From contig CAMKLG010000002.1 in assembly GCA_946413585.1 (NCBI GenBank), positions 45,664 to 109,663 of the forward strand: a stretch of 64,000 nucleotides of DNA, given 5' to 3'. The stretch comes from an uncultured Bacteroidales bacterium (lineage in GTDB: Bacteria; Bacteroidota; Bacteroidia; Bacteroidales; WCHB1-69). The position numbers and the translations under genes are program-made. Of the stretch, positions 44,572 to 52,634 are shown piece by piece (the stretch's first letter is position 1; every line of letters starts with the position of its first letter). Under the pieces are notes generated by a model, which saw only the letters and a list, made by a program, of their open reading frames with translations, ran no database searches and was not told the origin of the DNA.

Positions 44572-45492
44572 ATGTCATCACCAGCAAACAAAAGCAAATG
44601 GATCGGCCACCTCGCGGTGCTGACTGTCTATATCATCTTCGGGGTGAACCCGAACTGTTCGAAGGCGGTGGTGCCGGAATATATCACGCCGGAGGCATAC
44701 ACAGCGCTGCGATTGGCTGTCGGGGCGGCGGGTTTTTGGCTGATTTCCCTTTTTACACCGAAAGAAAAGGTCGAGAAGCGCGACATGCGTCTGATCATTA
44801 TCGGCGCGGTCAGCTTATACGGCACATTATGGGCTTTTGCAGAGGCAATGCGCTTTATATCACCTACTTACGTATCTCTTGTCTCTGCAATGTCGCCATT
44901 GGTGGTGATGTTGTTGGCCGCCGTTTTCCTGAAAGAGCCGATTTCAACCCGTAAGGCTCTCGGGGTCTTTTTCGGTATCGCGGGTGCGCTGATGATGATC
45001 CTGTTTTCGCTGCACGGCGACACACATTACAGCAATACAGGAGCACTTCTCTGCTTCGTAAATATCTTATTCTATGCGGCTTATCTCTTGATAACCCGAA
45101 GCATCTCCTCGAAATACTCACCCGTCACGATGATGAAGTGGATGTTCCTTTTCTCTTTTGTACTGGGTCTGCCGTTAGCGATCCCGACGGTGACAGATTC
45201 TCCGATTTTGATGGGCACCGCACCCGCGATGGCATACGTCAATATGGGTGTTGTCGCCGTTTTTGCCACGGTGCTGGCCTATTATCTGCTGCCGTTGGCC
45301 TTGCGGTATATCCGCCCGACCACGGTGAGTATGTACAGCAATCTGCAACCCATCGTGACGGCGGCGTTGGCCATTGCTGTCGGACAGGACGTGTTTACCT
45401 GGAACAAGCCTATCGCACTGGCCTTGGTCATCTTCGGAGTTTTCCTGGTGACGACCAGCCGCGCGAAAGGAGATCCCACGGTGCAAAAATAG
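44572..45492 (+). CDS. EamA-family (DMT) transporter
   Basis: A 306-residue inner-membrane protein with ten predicted membrane segments arranged as two EamA repeats (about 10-145 and 155-298). PEAYTALRLAVGAAGFW, FISPTYVSLVSAMSPLVVMLLAA and TTVSMYSNLQPIVTAALAIA are typical. Family members export metabolites or amino acids; the substrate is unknown. It starts at ATG 44572 (MSSPANKSKWIGHLAV) with no clear promoter, so it may be read from the gene before it. Confidence 0.92.
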   Translation: MSSPANKSKWIGHLAVLTVYIIFGVNPNCSKAVVPEYITPEAYTALRLAVGAAGFWLISLFTPKEKVEKRDMRLIIIGAVSLYGTLWAFAEAMRFISPTYVSLVSAMSPLVVMLLAAVFLKEPISTRKALGVFFGIAGALMMILFSLHGDTHYSNTGALLCFVNILFYAAYLLITRSISSKYSPVTMMKWMFLFSFVLGLPLAIPTVTDSPILMGTAPAMAYVNMGVVAVFATVLAYYLLPLALRYIRPTTVSMYSNLQPIVTAALAIAVGQDVFTWNKPIALALVIFGVFLVTTSRAKGDPTVQK

Positions 45493-45510
45493 GTCGAAAG
45501 GGTAGGGGGA

Positions 45511-46545
45511 CTAGTCAGCTGAGAATTCCTTGATTCTTTGCTCTTCACTGCGACGGCAAATCAGGATTCTGCCGCCTTTTTCAGAAACAATATAGCCGTC
45601 TAATCCTTGAATGACAACCTTTTGCGCGTCTTCGGCGTGTACCACACAGTTGTTGCATTCGTAGAGTTTCACATTGCCGACAGTGCCGTTGCAGTGGCTG
45701 TCATGGTTAAGTTTATCGTGCAGGGAGGCCCAGTTGCCGAGGTCGCTCCAACCGAAGTCGGCGGGGTGGGTGAATACCTTGCCGTCGGCGGCAGCAGGTT
45801 CCATCACGGCGAAGTCGATGGAGATTTTCTCGCATTGCGGGAAGATATGCTGCACGTCGCCTGTGGCCGTCATGCGGTCCATGTCGGCGGCGATGTTGGG
45901 CTTGTAGGTTTTGAGTGCGGCGGTGATCATTTGGATGTTCCACACGAAGATGCCGGCGTTCCACAGGTAGTTGCCGGCCGCCAGATATTGCTCAGCCACT
46001 TCGCGTTGCGGCTTTTCCTTGAAGGCGGCCACGCGGCGGATTTCACCTTCCACGGCATCGCTCGCCTCCACGTAACCGTAGCCCGTTTCCGGTCTGGACG
46101 GTGTGATGCCGATGGTGACGATAGCATCGTTTAAGTTAGTGAAAGTCAACGCGTTGTCGATGACGCGACGGAATTCCTCCGGGTTCATGACGACGGCGTC
46201 AGCGGGGGTGACGACCACGTTGGCGTTGGGGTCTTCTTCGCGTATGCGCCAGCACGCCCAAGCGATGCACGGCGCGGTGTTGCGCGCGGCAGGTTCCGCC
46301 AAAATGTGCTCGGAAGGTATCTCCGGTAGCTGCTCACGCACGATATCTACGTAAGCGGCGTTGGTCACCACCCAAAAACGCTCCATCGGACAAACGCCTC
46401 TGAAGCGGTCAACGGTCAGCTGGATCAAAGTACGTCCGCAGCCCAGTATATCAATGAATTGCTTCGGGAATTCGGGGGTGCTGAGCGGCCAAAAACGGCT
46501 CCCGATGCCGCCCGCCATTATCACCACATGGTTGTTTCTCGTCAT
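45511..46545 (-). CDS. manC: Mannose-1-phosphate guanylyltransferase
   Basis: A 344-residue nucleotidyltransferase that makes GDP-mannose from GTP and mannose-1-phosphate, feeding surface polysaccharide or fucose synthesis. The signature loop is VVIMAGGIGSRFWPLST near residue 10, with FPKQFIDILG after it. VVTPADAVVMNPEEF, TIGITPSRPETGYGYVEAS and NAGIFVWNIQMI also fit. The C-terminal isomerase (cupin) domain of bifunctional enzymes is absent. The start may be 46545 (MTRNNHV) or the ATG 6 bp before. Its promoter at 46571 is back to back with that of trpS. Confidence 0.93.
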   Translation of the reverse strand: MTRNNHVVIMAGGIGSRFWPLSTPEFPKQFIDILGCGRTLIQLTVDRFRGVCPMERFWVVTNAAYVDIVREQLPEIPSEHILAEPAARNTAPCIAWACWRIREEDPNANVVVTPADAVVMNPEEFRRVIDNALTFTNLNDAIVTIGITPSRPETGYGYVEASDAVEGEIRRVAAFKEKPQREVAEQYLAAGNYLWNAGIFVWNIQMITAALKTYKPNIAADMDRMTATGDVQHIFPQCEKISIDFAVMEPAAADGKVFTHPADFGWSDLGNWASLHDKLNHDSHCNGTVGNVKLYECNNCVVHAEDAQKVVIQGLDGYIVSEKGGRILICRRSEEQRIKEFSAD

Positions 46546-46570
46546 AATCATGCTATCAAAAATGATTCCG

Positions 46571-46578
46571 CAAAAATA
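46571..46578 (-). promoter_or_regulatory. -7 promoter element of manC
   Basis: TATTTTTG on the minus strand, 26 bp before the start at 46545. Confidence 0.55.
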
Positions 46579-46624
46579 CAAATTTTCCAAGCAAATGATA
46601 TACCCTGATTCCACGTTTTTTTTG

Positions 46625-46632
46625 TACTTTTG
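46625..46632 (+). promoter_or_regulatory. -7 promoter element of trpS
   Basis: TACTTTTG followed by CG, 16 bp before the start at 46648. Confidence 0.55.
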
Positions 46633-46647
46633 CGCCCCAAAAAATAT

Positions 46648-47649
46648 ATGAATATGGATAGAGTAGTAAGTGGCATCCGCCCGACCGGTTTTTTACATTT
46701 AGGCAACTATTTTGGCGCCCTCAGAAACTTCATCAAAATGCAAGAAGAGAACGAATGCTTCTTTTTTATTGCTGATTATCACTCTCTTACAACCCATCCG
46801 ACTCCGCTGGATTTACAATCGAATGTCAGGAATATCCTGATTGAATATATTGCTGCAGGCTTGGACCCCGAGAAAGCGACTATTTACGTGCAAAGCGATG
46901 TTCCGCAAGTCTGCGAGCTCTCATTGCTGCTTTCGATGAATGTTTATGTCGGTGAACTTCAGCGCGTTGCATCCTTCAAGGAGAAGGTGCGTCGCCAACC
47001 CGACAACGTGAATGCGGGTCTGTTGACCTATCCGGTGTTGATGGCAGCGGATATCCTCCTGCACCGCGCCGACAAGGTGCCTGTGGGTAAGGACCAGGAA
47101 CAACACTTGGAGATGACCCGCGATTTCGCGCAACGTTTCAACCGCATCTACAAGAACGAGTACTTCAAACTGCCTGTGGCTTACAATTTTGGCAGTGAAT
47201 TGGTGAAGATCCCCGGCCTGGATGGCTCTACCAAGATGTCCAAGTCCGATAATGAGAATTCCTGTATCTATCTTTCTGATGCACCGGAAGTTATTCGTAA
47301 GAAAGTGATGAAAGCCGTTTCTGATAGCGGTCCCACAGAGCCGGGTCAGCCCAAGACGCAGGCCGTGGAGAACCTCTTCCAGTTGATGAAGGCCGTTTCC
47401 GCACCGGATACCCTTCAATATTTCGAGGATCAGTATCAGAATTGCGCCATCCGTTACGGTGACATGAAAAAGCAGCTCGCCGCGGATATGATTGCATTCG
47501 TACAACCTGTGTATGAGCGTATTCTGGAGTTGCGTGAAAAGGACGATTACATTCGCAAGGTGGCTCGTCAAGGTGCGGAAAGAGCTCGCGAGAGCGCGGC
47601 CAAGACCATCAAGGAAGTGCGCGAAATCATCGGTATTAAATCTTTCTAA
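46648..47649 (+). CDS. trpS: Tryptophanyl-tRNA synthetase
   Basis: A 333-residue class I synthetase. The HIGH-type motif is GFLHLGNYFGALRNF, the KMSKS motif is GSTKMSKSDNENS, and SGIRPTG, YPVLMAADILLHRAD and VGKDQEQHLEMTRD form the tryptophan and adenylate site. The length is normal. Starts at 46648 (MNMDRVV) and 46654 (MDRVV) are both possible. The VWA-like gene begins 9 bp after its stop, so the two are probably co-transcribed. Confidence 0.97.
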   Translation: MNMDRVVSGIRPTGFLHLGNYFGALRNFIKMQEENECFFFIADYHSLTTHPTPLDLQSNVRNILIEYIAAGLDPEKATIYVQSDVPQVCELSLLLSMNVYVGELQRVASFKEKVRRQPDNVNAGLLTYPVLMAADILLHRADKVPVGKDQEQHLEMTRDFAQRFNRIYKNEYFKLPVAYNFGSELVKIPGLDGSTKMSKSDNENSCIYLSDAPEVIRKKVMKAVSDSGPTEPGQPKTQAVENLFQLMKAVSAPDTLQYFEDQYQNCAIRYGDMKKQLAADMIAFVQPVYERILELREKDDYIRKVARQGAERARESAAKTIKEVREIIGIKSF

Positions 47650-47658
47650 CCGTCTGAA

Positions 47659-49752
47659 ATGTCGCTACTTACACAATATCCGCTCTGGCTGGTGATTTTT
47701 GCCGTCCTGTTGGGCGTTGGCTATGCGTTGTTCCTCTATTTCCGGGACGAGAATGTCGTTTTCGAGAAGAAATCCCGCATAGTGATGGCCTCGTTGCGCG
47801 GCGTGGCGATGACGCTCGTCGCCTTCCTGCTGCTCGCGCCGATGATCAAGATGATTCGCAAACAGACCGACAAACCGGTCATCATCCTGGCCATTGACAA
47901 TAGCGAATCTGTGAAAATGGGTAAAGATTCGGCGTTCTATCTGTCTGATTATCAGAAAAAAGTGCAACAACTTGCAAATGAGTTGGGCAAAAATTATGAG
48001 GTGAACGCTTGCCTGCTCGGGGATGAGAATAATTACGTTGATTATCAGGAGATAAAGGCGGATTTTTCTGACAAATCTACCAATCTCTCCGCACTCTTTG
48101 ACGATATCAATCTGTTGTATTCCAACCGCAATGTGGGTGCTGTGGTGATGCTCACCGACGGTATCTACAACATAGGCTCGAATCCTTACTATGCTGCTCA
48201 AAAGGTTGATTTTCCGATATATACGGTTGGATTGGGCTCCGATGAACAAGCCAAGGACCTCTTTATCGCCGACATTATCCATAACAAGGAAGTGTTGAAG
48301 GGCAACCGGGCTCCTGTGGAGGTGAAAATTCGCGCGGGTAAACTTTCGGGCAAATCGGCCAAGTTGACAGTGTCGGATGAGAGTGGTGAAGTCTTTTCTA
48401 GAGTGTTGCAAATATCTGGAAATCAGTTTTTTGAAACTGTTTCTTTCTTGGTGGATGCCAATAAGACGGGGCTGCTGAAGTATAAAATCGATTTGGACGA
48501 ACTGGACGGCGAGGTGACCTACAAGAACAACCATGCGCAGTTTTTTATTCGCGTGATTGAGTCGAAAGACAAGATCGCCATCGTGTATGATGCGCCGCAT
48601 CCCGACGTGGCTGCTATCCGTTCGGCTTTGGAACTTTCTGACAATTATGATGTTACGGTCGTTCCAGTCCAAGATTTTAAAGATAAACCCTCCGATTATG
48701 GTTTGATTGTTCTGCATCAGCTGCCTTCGAAGAAGAATCCGGCTTCTTCATTGCTCTCGCAGATTCGTCAGAGTGGAGTCTCTTCATTGTATATTATTGG
48801 TACACAGACAGATTTGAATGCGTTCAATGGTCTGAACACGGGTTTGCAGATTACGCAGAGCAAGAATATGACCAACAACGCAACGGCTGCCTACAACAGT
48901 AATTTCATGCTTTTCTCATTTTCTGAGGAGACGCAAGATTTGTTGCCTACGTTGCCGCCATTGCAGACACCTTTCGGTACTTATAAGGCCGCCGTCTCTT
49001 CAAATCTCTTTATGACACAGAAGATTAGCGGCGTGGAAACCAAATATCCGCTCTTCCTTTTCAACGATGTGAATGGCGCGAAAATCGGGGTCATCTCGGG
49101 TACGGGGTTGTGGTCGTGGAAGGTCTATGACTTCGTGAACACGCAAAATCACGACGCTTTCAACGAGATTGTGAACAAAACGGCACTCTTTTTGGTGGCG
49201 AAGAACGACAAAAGTCCGTTCCGCGTGCGTCATAACGCTGTTTTTGCGGAAAACGCGCCGGTGGAGTTTTCTGCTGAGCTCTATAACGAAAGTCACGAGC
49301 TGGTGAATACCCCTGACGTGAAACTGACCATCAAAGGTAGCGGCGACACCGCCTACGATGCGCAATTTTCCAAGCAAAACAACGCTTACTACCTGAATAT
49401 GGGTGAGTTACCGGTCGGTACTTACACTTGGACGGCTAAGACGCAGTTGGGGAGTAAGAGTTACGAAAAGAGCGGTACCTTCTCTGTGCAGGAGATTTTT
49501 GTGGAGACCGCCAACCTCGTCGCTGATTTCGACCTGCTGAAGAGCATCGCAAAGACCACCGACGGTAAGTTCTTTGCTCGCAATGAGATAGAGAAGGTGG
49601 CGAAGGAAATTAAAGCCAACGACAATATCAAACCGATTGCTTCCTATCATAAGAAATACTCCATGTTGTTGAATTCCCCGTGGTATCTCGCTGCCATTGT
49701 CCTGCTGCTGGGCATTGAATGGTTCTTGCGGAAATGGCACGGAGGATACTAA
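47659..49752 (+). CDS. VWA-like membrane protein of the BatA-related type
   Basis: A 697-residue protein with two N-terminal membrane segments (about 8-27 and 45-65), a VWA-type domain beginning VIILAIDNSESVKMGKDSAF (DxSxS-like metal site), and a last membrane segment near the C-terminus (YLAAIVLLLGIEWFLRKW). Between them lie beta-sandwich domains and the segment SSLYIIGTQTDLN. The layout fits Bacteroidota membrane VWA proteins that work with MoxR ATPases and DUF4159 proteins; the DUF4159 gene lies next on the same strand. Role in envelope stress or assembly is inferred. Confidence 0.85.
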   Translation: MSLLTQYPLWLVIFAVLLGVGYALFLYFRDENVVFEKKSRIVMASLRGVAMTLVAFLLLAPMIKMIRKQTDKPVIILAIDNSESVKMGKDSAFYLSDYQKKVQQLANELGKNYEVNACLLGDENNYVDYQEIKADFSDKSTNLSALFDDINLLYSNRNVGAVVMLTDGIYNIGSNPYYAAQKVDFPIYTVGLGSDEQAKDLFIADIIHNKEVLKGNRAPVEVKIRAGKLSGKSAKLTVSDESGEVFSRVLQISGNQFFETVSFLVDANKTGLLKYKIDLDELDGEVTYKNNHAQFFIRVIESKDKIAIVYDAPHPDVAAIRSALELSDNYDVTVVPVQDFKDKPSDYGLIVLHQLPSKKNPASSLLSQIRQSGVSSLYIIGTQTDLNAFNGLNTGLQITQSKNMTNNATAAYNSNFMLFSFSEETQDLLPTLPPLQTPFGTYKAAVSSNLFMTQKISGVETKYPLFLFNDVNGAKIGVISGTGLWSWKVYDFVNTQNHDAFNEIVNKTALFLVAKNDKSPFRVRHNAVFAENAPVEFSAELYNESHELVNTPDVKLTIKGSGDTAYDAQFSKQNNAYYLNMGELPVGTYTWTAKTQLGSKSYEKSGTFSVQEIFVETANLVADFDLLKSIAKTTDGKFFARNEIEKVAKEIKANDNIKPIASYHKKYSMLLNSPWYLAAIVLLLGIEWFLRKWHGGY

Positions 49753-49803
49753 TGGATTAAGAATTAAGAATGGGGATGCACCCACCCCTATTTTTAACAT
49801 ATA

Positions 49804-49862
49804 CCAAAAGCCCTGCAAGGGCGACACGTGTCAGCCCAAAGCGAGCGTAGCGAGCCCTGGGG
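49804..49862 (+). repeat. Composite hairpin element, copy 4, before the DUF4159 gene
   Basis: GCCCT-gca-AGGGC, GACACGTGTC, then AGCCC...GCGAGCGTAGCGAGC...CCTGGG, in the sense direction of the following gene. In the first hairpin the two arms are exchanged compared with copies 1-3, keeping pairing. The heptamer array follows. Confidence 0.75.
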
Positions 49863-50010
49863 TAAATGGTGAACGATGAATGGTAAATGGTAAATGGTAA
49901 ATGATGTATGATGAATGGTAAATGATGAATGACGAATGGTAAATGGTAAATGATGAATGGTAAATGGTAAATGATGAATGATGAATGATGAATGACGAAC
50001 GATAAATGAT
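49861..50010. repeat. RTRAATG heptamer array of about 21 units
   Basis: A run of units GTAAATG, ATGAATG, ACGAATG and ATAAATG in strict 7-bp phase, ending just before the ATG at 50017. It is the longest such array in the window. Confidence 0.9.
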
Positions 50011-50016
50011 AAATAG

Positions 50017-50661
50017 ATGAAAAAATATATTGTTAGTGTTTTGTTGTTTGTGATGATGTTGACGGGCACGGCGCAGCAGATTGCATTGCTGAAGTACAAC
50101 GGCGGTGGTGATTGGTACGCCAACCCGACATCGTTGCCGAATCTCATCAAGTTCTGTAACCAGCAGTTGGGCATGTCGTTGGAGGCCAAGCCTGCGACGG
50201 TGGAGGTCGGCAGTGCGGACATTTTCCGCTATCCGTTCATCCACATGACCGGGCATGGCAATGTGGCGTTTTCGGATGCCGAAGCCGAGAATTTACGCAC
50301 GTATTTGATTGCGGGCGGTTTCTTGCACGCGGACGACAACTATGGCATGTCGCCTTATATCCGTGCGCAGATGAAGAAGGTGTTCCCGGAACTGGAACTG
50401 GTGGAACTGCCTTATAATCACCCGATTTTCCATCAGAAGTACAATTTCCCGAACGGTTTGCCGAAGATTCACGAGCATGACAACAAACCGCCGCAAGCCT
50501 TCGCCCTCTTCTGGGAAGGACGCATGGTGTTCCTCTTCACCTACGAGTGCGACCTCGGCGACGGCTGGGAGGACTTCGTGGTGCACAAAGACTCTGAGGC
50601 CACCCGCACGAAAGCATTGCAAATGGGCGCGAATATTATTCAGTATGTGTTCTCTAATTGA
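50017..50661 (+). CDS. DUF4159-domain secreted protein
   Basis: A 214-residue protein with a signal peptide (MKKYIVSVLLFVMMLTGTAQ). The rest matches DUF4159: GGGDWYANPTSLPNLIKFCN, RYPFIHMTGHGNVAFSD, AGGFLHADDNYGM, and GDGWEDFVVHKDSE, a glutamine-amidotransferase-like fold without a clear catalytic triad. Such proteins are usually found with VWA and MoxR proteins; here the VWA-like gene is 264 bp upstream, separated by a hairpin element and a heptamer array. The function is not established. Confidence 0.9.
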   Translation: MKKYIVSVLLFVMMLTGTAQQIALLKYNGGGDWYANPTSLPNLIKFCNQQLGMSLEAKPATVEVGSADIFRYPFIHMTGHGNVAFSDAEAENLRTYLIAGGFLHADDNYGMSPYIRAQMKKVFPELELVELPYNHPIFHQKYNFPNGLPKIHEHDNKPPQAFALFWEGRMVFLFTYECDLGDGWEDFVVHKDSEATRTKALQMGANIIQYVFSN

Positions 50662-50760
50662 TGCTGGCTGTTGGCTGTTAGCTGTTGGCTTTGAACTTTG
50701 AACTTTGAACTGTAAACTGTAAACCGTAAACCATAAACCATAAACCATAAACTATTCCCT
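50659..50760. repeat. Heptamer arrays between the DUF4159 and EEP genes
   Basis: Successive 7-bp units: GCTGTTG/GCTGTTA types, TGAACTT, TAAACTG and TAAACCA. No gene is seen. Confidence 0.8.
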
Positions 50761-50791
50761 ATTCTCTTTACACCCTTAGAATCATCAAACA

Positions 50792-51625
50792 ATGAAAAAC
50801 CTTCTCACTACCTTTATCATCATCATTGCGTGCGTCGTGCCGGCGTTTGCGCAAAAGGACACCGTGACGGTGATTTCCTACAACATACGTTACAACAATC
50901 CCGATGATGGCGACAACATTTGGGATAACCGCAAGGCCAACTCTGTGACCATGGTGAACATGGAGAATCCCGATTTTCTGTGTGTGCAGGAGGCTTATTT
51001 TGTGCAGTTGGAATATCTACTCCAAAGTTTGCCAAAGTATAGTTACATTGGTGTGGGTCGTGATGACGGCAAGCAGGGTGGGGAACACATGGCCATCCTC
51101 TATGACAAAGCGCGTTTCGAGGTGGTGGAGCACGGCGATTTTTGGCTGAGCGCCACACCTGATGTGTGCTCGCGCGGGTGGGATGCCGCCTGTCACAGAA
51201 TTGTGACATGGGGCTATTTCCGCGACAAAAAGACGGGCAAGCATCTCTATTGTTTCAACACGCACTTGGACCACGTGGGCGAGGTGGCGCGCCGCGAGTC
51301 GGTGAAGCTTATCACACAGCGTATCAAGGAGATAGTGAAGGACAAGAAGGCTCCGATATTTCTTACCGGCGATTTCAATTCCGACATCAACAGCGATATT
51401 TTCGACCCGCTGAAGAAGGTGATGAAGCAAGCCCGCAAAGACGCGCCCGAGACCGACAGCAAAGGCACTTTCAACGGCTGGGGCTCCGCGCCCAACAACA
51501 TCGTCATCGACCACATCTTCTACAAGAATGCCAAACCGATGATATTCAAGACCTTAAACGAAAACAAATATGGTCGGAATTTGATTTCCGACCATTATCC
51601 GATTAAGGGAGTGTTTGGGTTTTAA
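50792..51625 (+). CDS. Secreted endonuclease/exonuclease/phosphatase-family protein
   Basis: A 277-residue protein with a signal peptide (MKNLLTTFIIIIACVVPAFA). The metal-dependent phosphoesterase motifs are all present: VISYNIRYNNPDDG, the metal glutamate in FLCVQEAYFVQ, CFNTHLDHVGEVAR, TGDFNSDINSD, and SDHYPIKGVFGF with the catalytic histidine. Family members cut DNA, sugar or lipid phosphates; secreted versions in gut Bacteroidota are often phosphodiesterases of unknown substrate. It stands alone, convergent with the next gene. Confidence 0.93.
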   Translation: MKNLLTTFIIIIACVVPAFAQKDTVTVISYNIRYNNPDDGDNIWDNRKANSVTMVNMENPDFLCVQEAYFVQLEYLLQSLPKYSYIGVGRDDGKQGGEHMAILYDKARFEVVEHGDFWLSATPDVCSRGWDAACHRIVTWGYFRDKKTGKHLYCFNTHLDHVGEVARRESVKLITQRIKEIVKDKKAPIFLTGDFNSDINSDIFDPLKKVMKQARKDAPETDSKGTFNGWGSAPNNIVIDHIFYKNAKPMIFKTLNENKYGRNLISDHYPIKGVFGF

Positions 51626-51675
51626 TGAAAGCGCGTTATCAGATCTCTCCTTCTGATTTTGAACGTTTTTTCTGC

Positions 51676-52590
51676 TTATTTGCTATTGATGATCTGTTTT
51701 AATTCTTTGACGGTTAAAACAGTGCGGAAACTCTTTCCTGATTTGCTGCCTTTGTATTCGAAAATGTACTTGTTCTTTGTTTCAACGAGCCGTTTTAGTA
51801 AGTCTATAACATCAGGATCCTGCCCTTCTTTAAGGTTGTTGATTATCTCCTGCTTTAACATAGAAGCTTCTACCATCAATTCTTCTATTGAAAAATAATC
51901 CTCATCCATTGTGATTTCGGTGACAAGTCCGTCTTTCTCCAGTCTATAGTCGGTCATTACCATGTTATTGCCGAGATCGTTGGGGCAAGAAGCCCTTACA
52001 TTTTCTATCTCTTGCCGCAATATTTCCAAGGAATTAAGCTTGGTTTTCTTGAGAATGCTTTGTAAATCAGATTGATATAACACTAACAGTAGTTCTTTGC
52101 CTGTTGTTAGGGACTTATATAAAAACCCCATGTTGTTGTTGGTGGAAACCAGCAAGTCCATAAGCGTCTTGACATCAGCGTCTTTCCCCTCGATAAAACC
52201 ATTGATTAGGTTTTGACGCATGAGATCTTGCATGTCGATGAGGTCTTGAACGAAGTCTTCGCCCTCTTTTTCGCTAACGGTGATTTCTGTAATGAGCATT
52301 CCTTTTTCCAATCTGTAATCCGTCATCACCATCCCGTCGCCGAGGTCCATGGGACAGCCTTTCCGGCCTTCTTCCACTATAAGTAATAGGGCCTCGTAGT
52401 CGGAACTGTCCTGATTTATTAGATTATCCTCTATGTAACCCATTGCATTCCAATGGCAGTTTGTCATAGAGGTAGAGTGAGCATGGGTGTTAGCCGATAG
52501 CACTTTTGCCGAACCTAATGCAAATAGAATCAAAATGTGCACGATGAAAGGAAAACAGCTGAAAAAATCCAAGGCGGTGACTCTTTTCAT
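51676..52590 (-). CDS. Secreted protein with an internal duplication, unknown function
   Basis: A 304-residue protein with an N-terminal hydrophobic segment (about 9-33, signal peptide or anchor). Residues about 73-180 and 195-302 are repeats of each other: each has a CP-DLG-MVMTDYRLEK segment, an ITEIT strand, a helical stretch before a GKDADV or GQDPDV turn, and a final strand (LLLVLYQSDLQSIL and RTVLTVKELKQII). This shows a tandem duplication of a domain of about 105 residues. I do not recognise the domain. The gene before it on the minus strand is the AAA/PD-(D/E)XK protein, 44 bp away. Confidence 0.8.
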   Translation of the reverse strand: MKRVTALDFFSCFPFIVHILILFALGSAKVLSANTHAHSTSMTNCHWNAMGYIEDNLINQDSSDYEALLLIVEEGRKGCPMDLGDGMVMTDYRLEKGMLITEITVSEKEGEDFVQDLIDMQDLMRQNLINGFIEGKDADVKTLMDLLVSTNNNMGFLYKSLTTGKELLLVLYQSDLQSILKKTKLNSLEILRQEIENVRASCPNDLGNNMVMTDYRLEKDGLVTEITMDEDYFSIEELMVEASMLKQEIINNLKEGQDPDVIDLLKRLVETKNKYIFEYKGSKSGKSFRTVLTVKELKQIINSK

Positions 52591-52634
52591 ACTAATTCTT
52601 AATTTTTAATCTTTAATTCTTAATTCCCTAATTC

